A stretch of 64,000 nt of DNA from CAYPPG01 sp964412555 (GCA_964412555.1 CAYPPG010000004.1:124001-188000), one strand, 5' to 3'; positions 8,666-18,748 are shown, counted from the stretch's first letter. Program-made: numbers and translations. The notes: a model not told the origin generated them from the letters alone.

Positions 8666-8681
8666 GGAACAAATTTGTTCC
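8666..8681. promoter_or_regulatory. Perfect 16-bp palindrome, candidate operator
   Basis: GGAACAAATTTGTTCC is perfectly self-complementary and lies 57 bases before the ATG at 8738. Its half-site GAAC..GTTC recalls LexA-type sites, but the spacing of six is not the Gram-positive spacing of four. The cognate regulator is not encoded nearby. Confidence 0.45.
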
Positions 8682-8737
8682 CTAAAACTACTCATAATAA
8701 ATACCCTCAATGACTAAGAAAAATATGGAGAGTTACG

Positions 8738-10510
8738 ATGGTTCGAAAAAGTATTATATTCGTTTGTTTGCTTGTAATGTTGGGCATCACCATTCAGTCG
8801 GTAAGCGCGCAAAATTCAGCACCAAAGGCTCAATGCATCCCCCCGGACGCGATTCTGACTCTGGAAATCACTGACCCGGCCGCACTGCTTGACTTTTTGT
8901 TGAGTCCTAATTTTCAAAAAGCGGTCACATCTACTCCCGCCTACCAGGCATCGGCAAGCCAACCCGGCTTCCAAGAATTTCAGCAAGTCATCGCCTATAT
9001 TGAAATGTTACTCGGTACGGATTGGAAATCAGCCATCCGAGAAGTATTCGGCGGTGGAGCCACCCTGGCCGTCCTTCCCGAAGATCGCGTCATGATGATT
9101 GTTGACTCGAATAACAAAGGAAGACTTGAGCAACTTCATGAAATCTTCCTCGGCTTTGCCCGCGATGACGCCCAAAAACAGGGACAATACGATCGAGTCA
9201 AATCACGAGAATACAACGGCCAAACTATCTGGACCTTCGGTGGTGATGATTCCCACACTATTGCCGGCAACCGATTTCTATGGGCCAATCACCCCGACAC
9301 ACTCGATACCACGTTAGATCTTCACAATACATCGAACGGACAAAGCATCGCGAATAAATCAGCATTTCAATCCGCTCGGAACGCGATCCGCAACGATGCC
9401 ACCGCATTCTCCTTCATCAACATGGCTTTGTTGAATCAATTCCCCCCGATTCGCGATTCCTTGACGACAAACCTGAATCCACTTCTTGCATTATTGCTGG
9501 CGGAAATTCCGGAAATTTTGTTGAACTCAAACGGGATCGCCCTCGACCTGAAAGTCGATTTAGACAACCTAAACCTACAGATTATTCCCGAAGGAAAAAT
9601 GGCGGATATTTCCGCAGTGAACTCCTTTGCTATTCCTCAACAAACCGGCCAAGGTGTATGGCCGAACATCTCCGTTCCCCGTCAGATCGCCGGTCTTAGT
9701 TTCTACCGGGATATCTACCGCTTCTACGCCGCGAAGGACGAACTCTTTCCGGAACGCACCTCCGGCTTGATCTTCTTCGAAAACATGATGGGCATCTTCT
9801 TCACCGGCCGTGATCTGACAGAAGAAGTATGGGCGGAAACACAACCCGAACTGCGTATCGTGGTTGCCGAACAAGATTACGATCCCTCCATCGGCACTCC
9901 TCGTGTCCATATCCCTTCTTTTGCAGCGATCTTCCGGATGCGCAATCCGCAAACTTTTTCTCAAGTCGCCGAAGAGGCCTGGCAAAAAGCCTTGGGATTG
10001 ATCAATTTCACCCGCGGCCAACAGGCATTACCCGGCTTGCTCATCGACAAGGATTTTCACGCAGACAAAAAATTCTCATATGCCTATTTTTCATCATTGG
10101 ATGAAGAAAGCAAAGTCAACTTGGAATCCCGCTATAATTTCCGCCCCTCGATCGTCACACTCGATGAATACCTTGTCCTCAGTTCCACCGACGGTCTGGC
10201 CAAAGACTTGATCGACTCACTACAAAAAGAAAAAGCCGCTTCCGTCACTCCAATCCCCAACACTCATAGCATGGTTGAAGTTGACGCAAAACAATTAACC
10301 TCAATCTTAGAAGCAAACAAGGAAAATATCATCCGCCAAAACATGCTCGAAAAAGGCCACACCAAAGAACAGGCGGAAAGTGAAATCGGGATGCTCTTCT
10401 CCGTCATCCAAAATTTCGAAGGCGCAACATTACAAGTCGGCAATCAAGACGGACAGTTAAAAGCGAATCTCAACATCGCCCTCGATCTTCCCAAAGGTGA
10501 ACAAAAATAG
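8738..10510 (+). CDS. Exported protein, DUF3352-like
   Basis: A 590-residue protein with a clear Sec signal (hydrophobic core IFVCLLVMLGITIQSVSAQ, cleavage near residue 25). The mature part starts with PPDAILTLEITDPAALLDFL, then has repeated alpha/beta stretches such as EVFGGGATLAVLPEDRVMMIVD and SYAYFSSLDEESK. It ends with a threshold-like segment, SIVTLDEYLVLSSTDGLAKDLIDSL. This layout resembles the DUF3352-type envelope proteins of PVC and related bacteria, whose function is unknown. There is no cysteine after the signal, so it is probably periplasmic and not a lipoprotein. The start follows GGAGAG at a good distance. It is a single-gene unit, with the palindrome at 8666 upstream and a 30-bp tandem repeat downstream. 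Confidence 0.85.
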   Translation: MVRKSIIFVCLLVMLGITIQSVSAQNSAPKAQCIPPDAILTLEITDPAALLDFLLSPNFQKAVTSTPAYQASASQPGFQEFQQVIAYIEMLLGTDWKSAIREVFGGGATLAVLPEDRVMMIVDSNNKGRLEQLHEIFLGFARDDAQKQGQYDRVKSREYNGQTIWTFGGDDSHTIAGNRFLWANHPDTLDTTLDLHNTSNGQSIANKSAFQSARNAIRNDATAFSFINMALLNQFPPIRDSLTTNLNPLLALLLAEIPEILLNSNGIALDLKVDLDNLNLQIIPEGKMADISAVNSFAIPQQTGQGVWPNISVPRQIAGLSFYRDIYRFYAAKDELFPERTSGLIFFENMMGIFFTGRDLTEEVWAETQPELRIVVAEQDYDPSIGTPRVHIPSFAAIFRMRNPQTFSQVAEEAWQKALGLINFTRGQQALPGLLIDKDFHADKKFSYAYFSSLDEESKVNLESRYNFRPSIVTLDEYLVLSSTDGLAKDLIDSLQKEKAASVTPIPNTHSMVEVDAKQLTSILEANKENIIRQNMLEKGHTKEQAESEIGMLFSVIQNFEGATLQVGNQDGQLKANLNIALDLPKGEQK

Positions 10511-10600
10511 CGCAGTATCCAAAAGCACAACATTCACCCATTGCAGGAGAGTTCCAGTTACGATCCTTATAAATATGTTACTTTTTATCGATTTTCAATT

Positions 10601-10660
10601 CGCGGGTAAAGCAGGCGTCCTCGCCTGCATCGCGGGTAAAGCAGGCGTCCTCGCCTGCAT
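10601..10660. repeat. Two exact tandem copies of a 30-bp hairpin repeat
   Basis: Both units read CGCGGGTAAAGCAGGCGTCC then TCGCCTGCAT. Each contains the 7-bp stem GCAGGCG/CGCCTGC with loop TCCT. Relatives occur at 19968-19996 (degenerate) and 28412-28437, so the unit is a dispersed family that has duplicated in tandem here. Confidence 0.9.
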
Positions 10661-10779
10661 CAGAAGCAAACATCTCGCTGGCTAGATTAATAATGAATCC
10701 AAATCGTGACAAGTAGATATTGTAATCATTTGTATATCCTGTTTCTCGCTTCGATTTAGAAGCAAAAAGGAGAAACCCA

Positions 10780-12150
10780 ATGCCAACAAAAAAAATGGAA
10801 CAACTCCATGATCCCGGCTGGGCGTGGTCCCCTTATCAGCCAAGTGCATCCCACCCATGGAACCTTCGCCAGGCCGCACATCTATATCGCCGGGCAGGTT
10901 TCAGTGCAAACTGGCAGCAGCTCCAACAAGCACTTGCAGACGCCCCGCAACAAACGGTTGAACAGCTTCTGCATCCAACCGGCGAAGTAAGCGAATTCAA
11001 CCAAATATACGACGAATATGAATCCTCCGCCACCGATTCCGAATCCACGGATACCCTCCGCGCCTGGTGGCTGCGCCGGATGCTGTTGACACCCCATCCC
11101 CTGCTTGAAAAAATGACTCTCTTTTGGCACAACCACTTCGCCGTCAGTAACGTGCAAGTGAAAAGCGCCCAAATGATGATGCAATATATCCGGCAACTTC
11201 GCTCCCATGCGCTAGGCAATTTTGCCTCCCTCCTGGAATCTATTCTTCACGAACCGGCCATTCTCACCGGACTCGGAGCGGAAGCCAACCGCAGGGCGCA
11301 ACCATGCGAAGATTTCGCCCGAGTGCTTTTGGAAACCTACTGCCTTGGCCCTGGCAATTGCACAGAGAAGGACATCCGTGACACCGCCCGTGCATTCACC
11401 GGCTGGTTCGTCTACCGGAACCGGCTCCGGTACATCCAGCACGAACACGACGAAGGCGAAAAAGAGATTCTTGGTGAAAAGGGTAATTTTGGCAGCAAAG
11501 ATGTGATCCGAATTCTCTTAGAACAACCGGCAATGCATCGGCTCCTAATCCGCAAACTCTACCGCTGGTTCATCTCCGAAACCGATGAACCTTCGAATGC
11601 CCTTATCGATCCCCTCGCCGAATCATTTGCGCAAGATTTCGATCTGGCAAAATTAATGTCAACAATCCTTCAATCAAATCTGTTCTTTTCCCCCCAAGCC
11701 TATCGCCAAAAAATCAAAAGTCCGGTTGAATATGCTGTCGGTATCGTACAAAGTATGGAAGCGAATGTATCGGCCTCTGAATTAGGCAATGACGTAGCCG
11801 CATTAGGACAAAACCTGTACAATCCCCCCACTTCAAAAGGATGGCCAGGAGGACACCGCTGGATCGACAACGCCACCATGATCGGCCGCAGCAACTTAGC
11901 CTATAATCTATTGAATAAAAACGGAACGTATGGCGAAAACATCGATCCTAAAGCCGTAGCAAAAAAACATGGATTCACCACCCCGGAAATGAAAAAGAAT
12001 TTCTTGCTCGATTTGTTCGTGCAGCGGGATATCCAAACCGAATCCGGCGAGAATATTTTCAGCAAGTTATCTGACAACAAAAGGCAATCGCAGTCATTAC
12101 GGCAAATTGCTCATCAAATTGTCACACTACCCGAGTTCCATTTGGCCTAA
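10780..12150 (+). CDS. DUF1800 family protein
   Basis: This 456-residue protein has the DUF1800 signature. HLYRRAGFSANWQQ is near residue 32, LRAWWLRRMLLTPHPLLEKMTLFWHNHF near 95-125, CEDFARVLLETYCLGPGNCTEKDIRDTARAFTGW near 185, and GWPGGHRWIDNATMIGRSN near 350. DUF1800 proteins are nearly always encoded directly before a DUF1501 protein, as here, and the pair is thought to act outside the cytoplasm in bacteria rich in hydrolases. The biochemical function is unknown. No Sec or Tat signal is visible in this copy, so export would depend on the partner or on a shortened N-terminus. AAGGAGAAA stands at the right distance before the ATG. The DUF1501 gene follows after 20 bases. Confidence 0.95.
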   Translation: MPTKKMEQLHDPGWAWSPYQPSASHPWNLRQAAHLYRRAGFSANWQQLQQALADAPQQTVEQLLHPTGEVSEFNQIYDEYESSATDSESTDTLRAWWLRRMLLTPHPLLEKMTLFWHNHFAVSNVQVKSAQMMMQYIRQLRSHALGNFASLLESILHEPAILTGLGAEANRRAQPCEDFARVLLETYCLGPGNCTEKDIRDTARAFTGWFVYRNRLRYIQHEHDEGEKEILGEKGNFGSKDVIRILLEQPAMHRLLIRKLYRWFISETDEPSNALIDPLAESFAQDFDLAKLMSTILQSNLFFSPQAYRQKIKSPVEYAVGIVQSMEANVSASELGNDVAALGQNLYNPPTSKGWPGGHRWIDNATMIGRSNLAYNLLNKNGTYGENIDPKAVAKKHGFTTPEMKKNFLLDLFVQRDIQTESGENIFSKLSDNKRQSQSLRQIAHQIVTLPEFHLA

Positions 12151-12170
12151 AAGCCGAACAGGAGAAAATC

Positions 12171-13421
12171 ATGTCCTTTCCCAGACGCACATTTCTTAAA
12201 CAATCGTTAAGTGCTACAACCTTGCTCTCCTTCAATTCGATGTTTCCCGCATTTCTTGACCGTGCAGCTTATTCTTCCGAACAGCAATCCAAAGCCTCGA
12301 AAACCGTTCTGGTAGTCGTCGAATTGGCCGGCGGCAACGACGGACTCAACACCGTCATCCCTTATGCAGATGACGAGTATGCCAAAAACCGTTCCACCCT
12401 TCGCTTCACCGCGAATGAAGTGCACAAAATCGATTCCTATCTTGGCTTTCATCCCCGCATGGAAGGATTCAAGCGCCTTTTTGATGATGGATACTTGAGT
12501 GTCGTGCAAGGCGTAGGTTACCCGAATCCCAACCAAGATCACGCCGTGGGGATGCGAAACTGGCAAACGGCTCTTCCTGATCAACCAAACTGCCAAACCG
12601 GCTGGCTCGGGCGAACCGCCGATTATGATCTGCGCGACGGCAAGACGATTCCTCCCGCCATCCATGTAAGCGATGGCCCTCAGCCCTTTGCCTTGAACGC
12701 GGAAACAGGAATCATTCCTTCCGTCCGTTCTCTCGATGATTTACAAATCAAAGAATGGCCTGATGCAAAAGGTACACAAATTCAGCATTTCTCATTGGAT
12801 GACACTCCCAAAGTACAAACTCATAATCCTCTTCGCGATTTCATAGAACGATGTGCCAGCAATGCACAACAAGACAGCCAACGAATGGATGAAATTGCCC
12901 GTTCAACGAAATCAAATGTGGAATATCCATCCTTCCGCCTCGCCCGGCAGTTGCAAACCATTGCCGGTCTTATCCGCGCCGACCTCGGCATCCGCATCTT
13001 CTACACCGATCTGAGCGGCGGTTCCATCGGCGGCTTCGACAATCACGCCAATCAGCGCGGCAATCACTGTGCCCTGCTCCACCAACTCTCAGAATCGGTA
13101 ACGGCGTTCGTCCACGATCTCAAGAAAGACAACCTCATCGATCAAGTATTACTGATGACCTTCTCCGAATTCGGCCGCACCCTCAAAGAAAACGGCAGAC
13201 GCGGAACCGGCCACGGCTCCGCAGCCCCCATGTTCCTAGCTGGCGGAAGCCTAAAAGGCGGTCTCATCGGCAATCACCCCAGTCTCACCAACCTCGACGA
13301 CAGCGGTTCCCCAAAACACCACACCGATTTCCGGCAGGTGTATTCAACGATTTTGGAGGATTGGTTGCAGTATGATAGTGAAGCGATTCTTGGTAAGAAA
13401 TACTCAAAAATATTTATTTAA
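12171..13421 (+). CDS. DUF1501 family protein, Tat-exported
   Basis: A 416-residue protein that begins MSFPRRTFLKQSLS, a twin-arginine signal. The mature part has LVVVELAGGNDGLNTVIPY, HPRMEGFKRLFDDGYLSVVQGVGYPNPNQDHAV and EFGRTLKENGRRGTGHGSAAPMFLAGG. These are the hallmarks of DUF1501, a family with an alkaline-phosphatase/sulfatase-like fold. The conserved Asn, His and Asp positions of that fold are present, but no reaction has been assigned. It is translated 20 bases after the DUF1800 gene, with its own AGGAG, and is presumably co-transcribed. Its stop lies four bases from the stop of the convergent gene at 13426. Confidence 0.95.
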   Translation: MSFPRRTFLKQSLSATTLLSFNSMFPAFLDRAAYSSEQQSKASKTVLVVVELAGGNDGLNTVIPYADDEYAKNRSTLRFTANEVHKIDSYLGFHPRMEGFKRLFDDGYLSVVQGVGYPNPNQDHAVGMRNWQTALPDQPNCQTGWLGRTADYDLRDGKTIPPAIHVSDGPQPFALNAETGIIPSVRSLDDLQIKEWPDAKGTQIQHFSLDDTPKVQTHNPLRDFIERCASNAQQDSQRMDEIARSTKSNVEYPSFRLARQLQTIAGLIRADLGIRIFYTDLSGGSIGGFDNHANQRGNHCALLHQLSESVTAFVHDLKKDNLIDQVLLMTFSEFGRTLKENGRRGTGHGSAAPMFLAGGSLKGGLIGNHPSLTNLDDSGSPKHHTDFRQVYSTILEDWLQYDSEAILGKKYSKIFI

Positions 13422-13425
13422 TCAG

Positions 13426-16398
13426 TCATTTACTGATCACCGTAACAGTTTGATTGATCTCCGGAGCCGTTATCGGCCAGCAAATTGTCTCATCTCTCCC
13501 CGTCCTCACTTGAACATAATACTCCATCTGCTCACCAATCACCGGCAGCGATGTCTCATACACCCCACGAGCCACATGCTTGATAACTACCTGTCTGAAT
13601 TGCCCAATCCCCATCTCCCGCCATTTCAGCACAACACTTTGAGGCGGCTGATTATCCAAGATGACAACCTTCAGATTGACCGTTTCACCGGCATACACAA
13701 GAGAACGGGGAGTCAACACGAACACCCGAGGCGGCCCGTCATAGGGCTTACCCAACTGAGCATCCGAAGGCAATTCCCGCCCGATCATTTCCGCCAGTTC
13801 CTCTCCTGGCTCTGTCAGCAGATGCGGAACCGTATGCTGCTCCCAATTCGTCACAGTCCCCATTTCACCGGTATTGCTGACAATCTGCAAATTGAGCTTA
13901 CACACCAATCCAGTAGCTTCAACCAATCGTTTTCGGATAGGAAGAAGTATGTTTATGGCCTGTTCCCGTTTTTCCGCCGCATCCCCGATTTTCTTTACCT
14001 CTTCCAAGGCCGTATTGTATTCCCCCCAAATACACTTCACCTTGGCGCAAGCATGCATCAGTTTGAAATTATCAAGCCAATAATCAAAACGTTCCCGGTT
14101 CCCTGATCCTTTCACATAATCTCGCAAGGCAGCCAGTTTGGAGATGAAATCATACCGCTCCCGTACTTCACTCCAAGGCGTATCATCGGGATTGATGCCT
14201 CCCGGACCGCCCACCCAATCGATCGGTCTCGGAAGGTTGCCGTCGAGTTCAGTAAAGATTTCAGCGATTTCCTTCGCGGCTTCCGTACCGAATAACTGCC
14301 TCGCCCAATCCCGATAAAAATCGCCGGCAGGCAGATGGCGCGGCTTCGGTTTGGACGGCGGCCAATCGGCTTGATACCCCTGATAAGCCGGTCCCCCGCA
14401 ATTGATCCGCTTCGCATACGAATTGTTATGTACCGAGATCGCAGCAATACACGCAGGCGACTGCATCGGCGGAAATTCAATCGTCAACATGCCATCGGTC
14501 ACCGGGATACTAGAAAAGGTATAATCGATCTTCTTCGATTCCCCGATATCGCTGTCCAAATTCAATTTCTCCAAATAATTCTTCCCCTGAATATTGACAC
14601 TGAACATCTTCGGAGAATACCGTTCCGTCGGACTGATCTTTCTCTCCGGTTTGACAAATTTCAAGGTTACGATGTACCGTCCATTCGGCACCGCCAAGCG
14701 ATATCCATATACATGATCCCGCACCGTTTGGTAGAGCGGATTCACAATCGACTCATCTTCAATCCTCGCATACTGCCCGCCGCCGATTGGCCCTTCTTTG
14801 CTGGGATCGTCGATATCATCATATCCCCCTTCATACCATTCACTTTGATCCCACGCCGCCCAAGCAAGCGCGGAAACATTCGGTCCGAGGATACGCGTCC
14901 GCCAGTGAATCCCCATCAAACCATTACAGCCATACAGTTTCGCATCGACCGCATCGGCGCGCATACGCCCCACCCACAACTGCGCCTGTAACAGAGCGGG
15001 ATCGTCCTCCATCCACGGAATCGCCCACAACGGCCGGTCTTCAATCTTCGCAAACGCCCGCTGCACCGGAGCAAATCCGACCAACCGGTTGATACAACTC
15101 ATCGGCATCTCTTTTGGCAGCAACCGGTCAAACATGGCCCGGTCGTTTTGCGGCCCCAACACCCACCCGCAGGTCGCCAGCGTAAACGGCACATCGACCC
15201 GCTCCGCCGCCTCCAAGGCAGCGAATAAATCCATCTTGGTCGCCGACAAATCTTTCCACTCCGAACCGCGCCAAATCCATCCTTCCGGAGTCCAAAACCA
15301 ATAATAATCAATGGGATAAGTTCTCATGATGCGCTCGAACATGCCCTCATAGAGTTGAACCACATCCGAAGCGTCTTCCACCGTTTCCGCCATATGCGCC
15401 TGCACCCGCTCCGGAACAGTCAACGGCGTTTCCGTCCCCACACAAGTTTTGATTCCCAGCGACTGCGCAAACGTAAACACATCCTGCAGCAGTTCCCCCG
15501 TCCGGTTGAAAACGGCATTGCATTCTTCCAGCGTTTCCGGCCGTGGCAAAGAATCCCCCATCACCTCCGCCCCATACACATCATTTTCATAAATCATCTC
15601 GCCCCCAAACGCATACTCCCCGGTCAATTTAGGCTCGTATCCCCAATTCCCCCGCTGAGTGTTTTGATAAGACGATGGATAGCTGAATTTCACAGTCCCA
15701 TCCGGATTGATATCCTGTTTCAAACCGATCCAAACCGTCGGCTCCGCATTCGGATGCCCTTCCGGATAGGTATGCAGCCCAAAGAAATTCATCCGCAGTT
15801 TGACCAATTGCGCAAAAATGGATTTATACTCCTCCTCATTCCACCAATCCGGCCCTTCCGGAAAATCATGAAACGGCTGAATCCCCCGAAGTTCAAACAA
15901 CGGCTTCCCGGTTTCTTCGACGTCGAGCAAAGAAAACTCAATTTTCTCATCCGGTACCACATCCCCATGCAAATAAAAACGAACCCCAAGCCTCTCCACA
16001 AACCGATAGGCCCCATACAGCGTCCCAAGCTCGTCACCGCCTGCGATAATGAGTTGTATATGATCATTATTCCGGATTGTTTTTAAGATAAATTCCTGCG
16101 GCCCTAAAGGTGAAATCGATTCAAAATCTTGAAACCGTTCTTTTCGCCCGACCACAATGGCATCACCTTCATAGCGTTGCAATTGATCCATTTCCCGAAT
16201 CGGTACTAGTTGCTCGGTTCGCAAATAGAGGTAACGCCGGATTTCCTTTGCAGCCAATTTCTCCATCGACGACGCATCAACGGGTGTAACAATGACAACC
16301 GATTCATGATCATCAATTACCGATGTCGACTCAGAAACGACTCCAAATATGCTCGCGAAAAATATAAAAGAAAAACACACTGTTTTGAAAATTCTCAT
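13426..16398 (-). CDS. Exported glycoside-hydrolase-like protein (GH67-N/DUF4838-like, malectin-like insert)
   Basis: A 990-residue protein with a Sec signal (FKTVCFSFIFFASIFGVVS). Residues about 35-150 match the N-terminal domain shared by GH67 alpha-glucuronidases and DUF4838 proteins. This includes KLAAKEIRRYLYLRT, QLIIAGGDELGTLYGAYRFVE and RLGVRFYLHGD. A TIM-barrel-like middle (about 190-520) contains the acid-rich YYWFWTPEGWIWRGSEW and GIHWRTRILGPNVSALAWAAWD. A malectin-like beta-sandwich follows near 560-670 (GRYIVTLKFVKPE, MFSVNIQGKNYLEKL), and after that a helical part. A C-terminal Fn3-like segment (PRSLVYAGETVNLKVVILD) ends the protein. Hydrolysis of a uronate- or hexosaminide-containing glycan is likely, but the catalytic residues cannot be assigned by eye. 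The next gene on the same strand (16471) is another exported glycosidase-like protein. Confidence 0.85.
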   Translation of the reverse strand: MRIFKTVCFSFIFFASIFGVVSESTSVIDDHESVVIVTPVDASSMEKLAAKEIRRYLYLRTEQLVPIREMDQLQRYEGDAIVVGRKERFQDFESISPLGPQEFILKTIRNNDHIQLIIAGGDELGTLYGAYRFVERLGVRFYLHGDVVPDEKIEFSLLDVEETGKPLFELRGIQPFHDFPEGPDWWNEEEYKSIFAQLVKLRMNFFGLHTYPEGHPNAEPTVWIGLKQDINPDGTVKFSYPSSYQNTQRGNWGYEPKLTGEYAFGGEMIYENDVYGAEVMGDSLPRPETLEECNAVFNRTGELLQDVFTFAQSLGIKTCVGTETPLTVPERVQAHMAETVEDASDVVQLYEGMFERIMRTYPIDYYWFWTPEGWIWRGSEWKDLSATKMDLFAALEAAERVDVPFTLATCGWVLGPQNDRAMFDRLLPKEMPMSCINRLVGFAPVQRAFAKIEDRPLWAIPWMEDDPALLQAQLWVGRMRADAVDAKLYGCNGLMGIHWRTRILGPNVSALAWAAWDQSEWYEGGYDDIDDPSKEGPIGGGQYARIEDESIVNPLYQTVRDHVYGYRLAVPNGRYIVTLKFVKPERKISPTERYSPKMFSVNIQGKNYLEKLNLDSDIGESKKIDYTFSSIPVTDGMLTIEFPPMQSPACIAAISVHNNSYAKRINCGGPAYQGYQADWPPSKPKPRHLPAGDFYRDWARQLFGTEAAKEIAEIFTELDGNLPRPIDWVGGPGGINPDDTPWSEVRERYDFISKLAALRDYVKGSGNRERFDYWLDNFKLMHACAKVKCIWGEYNTALEEVKKIGDAAEKREQAINILLPIRKRLVEATGLVCKLNLQIVSNTGEMGTVTNWEQHTVPHLLTEPGEELAEMIGRELPSDAQLGKPYDGPPRVFVLTPRSLVYAGETVNLKVVILDNQPPQSVVLKWREMGIGQFRQVVIKHVARGVYETSLPVIGEQMEYYVQVRTGRDETICWPITAPEINQTVTVISK

Positions 16399-16470
16399 AA
16401 TGCATTCAATCCCCTTTCATCTCATGGATACGATTGGAATTACCTTACAACGGTTCATCAGGAATGTAAA

Positions 16471-18594
16471 TTATTGTATTGTAAACCGCACCCCATCCGG
16501 ATCATTCGCAAACCGCAAAACCAAAGGCTCTTCCCCCTCAACCGCAAAATCTTCCGCCGAACACCGAATGGATAGATTCTCTCTTTCATCCGGTAAAAGC
16601 ACACAAGCAATCCCCCGCGTCCCCGCCGGCCCTTTCAGCGTAAACGAATAGGAATTTCCCTTTCGTTCTTCATCCGACACCCGTGCCGCAGAAGCCAACA
16701 CACACGGCGCTTCTCTCTTCCAACGTTTCAAAGATAACAAGAAAGCACGTTCACCCGGTTCGATTACTTTTTCCTCCAAAACCGGAAGCGCCGGATCGTA
16801 CAAATCGATAACCGGACCTGGAATCCGACAGGGTTCCTGAGAAACACTTTCATCCAATACACTCACGATATCATACGGTCCGCGCTGCACATGCAATACA
16901 TTCGTCTCTTTCCACTTGTTTTCCAATCCCAATTTTTGAAAGATAGATCGTGCTAAGAAACGCAATTCTTCTCCCCCGCCATCTTGTTCCGCAATTTCCT
17001 TTGGATTCTTCCTCAAAATTGTTACAAAGCCGTTATCAACCTTTTCTGTCCTACTCTCCGGTTTTGCTGGAAAACCAAGTTGTTGGAAGAGATGCTCGGA
17101 TGGAGCATCATACTGATACTCGCCTTGGTTCCACCATTCCCGAATCGTTTGGTAGGGATCGTTGTCTCTCCCCACATACATCAATGCCCCTCCCTCTCGA
17201 ACCCATTTCGCCAAAATGTCATGATATTCGGGTTTTAAAGGTTTCATATTCGCATAACTCATAACCAACACGCGAATATCTTTCAAGGTATCGGCAAACG
17301 GCAGGTTCTCCATTTGCACAAGCCGAACGGGAATCCCATGTTTCAAAAATGGCAGCGCCATCCCATAAAAATTGGACATGCGCCGGTCTCCTTCTCCATG
17401 AGAAGGGAACCGCTGAAACATCATCGTGTCAGAGAGCAATACCCCGATCCCCTTCGTTCCCGACACGGAAACATCCTCTTGCTTCATATCGTTCAATGTA
17501 TTGATCAAGGTCAAAATCTCCGTTGCGTAATCCGCCGGAATCTTCTGCCGTTCCGTCGCGCCCTCAACAAGATATTTGCCGAGAAAAATGCGGCTCGGCC
17601 ATGGCATCACTTCATAATGATGAATCTCCGGATACATCAATTGCGCAGTAAATGTGGCTTCGTAATTCTTCTTATAATCTTCCCAGGTATGATTGGGATT
17701 GTCTTCGATCGGATCGGTCAGGAAATACACCCGCCGACCGTTCGGCCGAGTCATGGATACCATCGAACCGTATTCAAGAAAGGCGTTTTCAAACGTTCGT
17801 TCCTTTTCCACCCCTTCATAGATGACGGGAGTCCGGGATGTTCCCGTCCATACCTGGGCAATATACCCGTCCATCCCCGGTAGATTGGCCAGGCTCGATT
17901 CCGAACTCACAATCCCCCACGCCGAATAATTGATGAGTGTATGAGTCGGCACATAACACCGCACACGGTTCCCCTGGTTCTCGCTGTATTCCTTCGCAAA
18001 TTGAAAAATTTCCTTCAACGCGCGAAAATAGAGATGATATTTGAGTTTGGCAGACCGGTAGGTCGCTTCCGGCGATTTATGCTGCGCCTGCCACGGTTCT
18101 CCATAATACTTCTGCCATTCCCGCTTGAATCCCTCGCTGTACCCCCCGCGATTCCAAAATTCCGGCTCTTCGAGATGTACAGCCGTTACCCCTTCGTCGA
18201 TAGCGGTTTTCACCAAACTTTTCAAATAGTCAATATAGGATGGAGTAGGAACCATATAAGGCACCCTTGCGCCATGCATGATCATCTCACCGTTCCGCTG
18301 CACCTGCCCCTCATCCCAGTGCTTCTCCCCATCGAAACGGCCATCGAGATAATCCTGATAGCCACCCCACGCAACCCCCGTCATCAAATGGATGCCATAT
18401 CCGCGTTCCCGCCAACTCAGCACCCGCTCTGCAAAGGAAGCGTTCACCCCATACACAATGGCGACATCGGAACGCAAATCCAATTCCGGCAGCCAGGCAC
18501 GGGCGGTTTGAAAACAAGTGTTCTCGGGATTCTCGGCATATACAAGAGTGGAAAGTAATACAAACAGGAAGCAAAAATGAAATCGAATTCTCAT
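16471..18594 (-). CDS. Exported TIM-barrel/glutamine-amidotransferase-like protein (glycosidase-like)
   Basis: A 707-residue protein. The ATG at 18594 is chosen because it gives a clean Sec signal (FHFCFLFVLLSTLVYAE); a longer frame reaches 18681. The N-terminal half is barrel-like: GYGIHLMTGVAWGGYQDYLDGRFDG, then VTAVHLEEPEFWNRGGYSEGF, with adjacent Glu residues well placed for an acid/base role. Near residues 400-500 comes an amidotransferase-like fold of the kind that forms the trimerisation domain in GH42 beta-galactosidases (GIGVLLSDTMMFQ, RVLVMSYANMKPL, WVREGGALMYVGRD). The C-terminus is a beta-sandwich. This suggests a GH42/GH-A-like enzyme of unknown specificity. It lies 72 bases before the gene at 13426-16398 on the same strand, so they may form an operon. 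It is divergent from the sulfatase. Confidence 0.8.
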   Translation of the reverse strand: MRIRFHFCFLFVLLSTLVYAENPENTCFQTARAWLPELDLRSDVAIVYGVNASFAERVLSWRERGYGIHLMTGVAWGGYQDYLDGRFDGEKHWDEGQVQRNGEMIMHGARVPYMVPTPSYIDYLKSLVKTAIDEGVTAVHLEEPEFWNRGGYSEGFKREWQKYYGEPWQAQHKSPEATYRSAKLKYHLYFRALKEIFQFAKEYSENQGNRVRCYVPTHTLINYSAWGIVSSESSLANLPGMDGYIAQVWTGTSRTPVIYEGVEKERTFENAFLEYGSMVSMTRPNGRRVYFLTDPIEDNPNHTWEDYKKNYEATFTAQLMYPEIHHYEVMPWPSRIFLGKYLVEGATERQKIPADYATEILTLINTLNDMKQEDVSVSGTKGIGVLLSDTMMFQRFPSHGEGDRRMSNFYGMALPFLKHGIPVRLVQMENLPFADTLKDIRVLVMSYANMKPLKPEYHDILAKWVREGGALMYVGRDNDPYQTIREWWNQGEYQYDAPSEHLFQQLGFPAKPESRTEKVDNGFVTILRKNPKEIAEQDGGGEELRFLARSIFQKLGLENKWKETNVLHVQRGPYDIVSVLDESVSQEPCRIPGPVIDLYDPALPVLEEKVIEPGERAFLLSLKRWKREAPCVLASAARVSDEERKGNSYSFTLKGPAGTRGIACVLLPDERENLSIRCSAEDFAVEGEEPLVLRFANDPDGVRFTIQ

Positions 18595-18748
18595 CGTAAA
18601 ACAAAACCTCGCTTTCTTGAATGAAAACAGTGAATAAAAAGGATTGCAAAATCCAATTATGTCCATATCACGGTGCGCCAATAAAACCTAGCATTTGAAA
18701 GTAAAAAAGAAAGTCTTTATCATAATCAAAAGAATATCGAAGGGAAAC

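Noticed and set aside
13372..16086. Several long plus-strand frames inside the DUF4838-like gene
   Set aside because: They are antisense shadows rich in Arg, Pro and His. The minus-strand frame has a signal peptide and recognisable domains.
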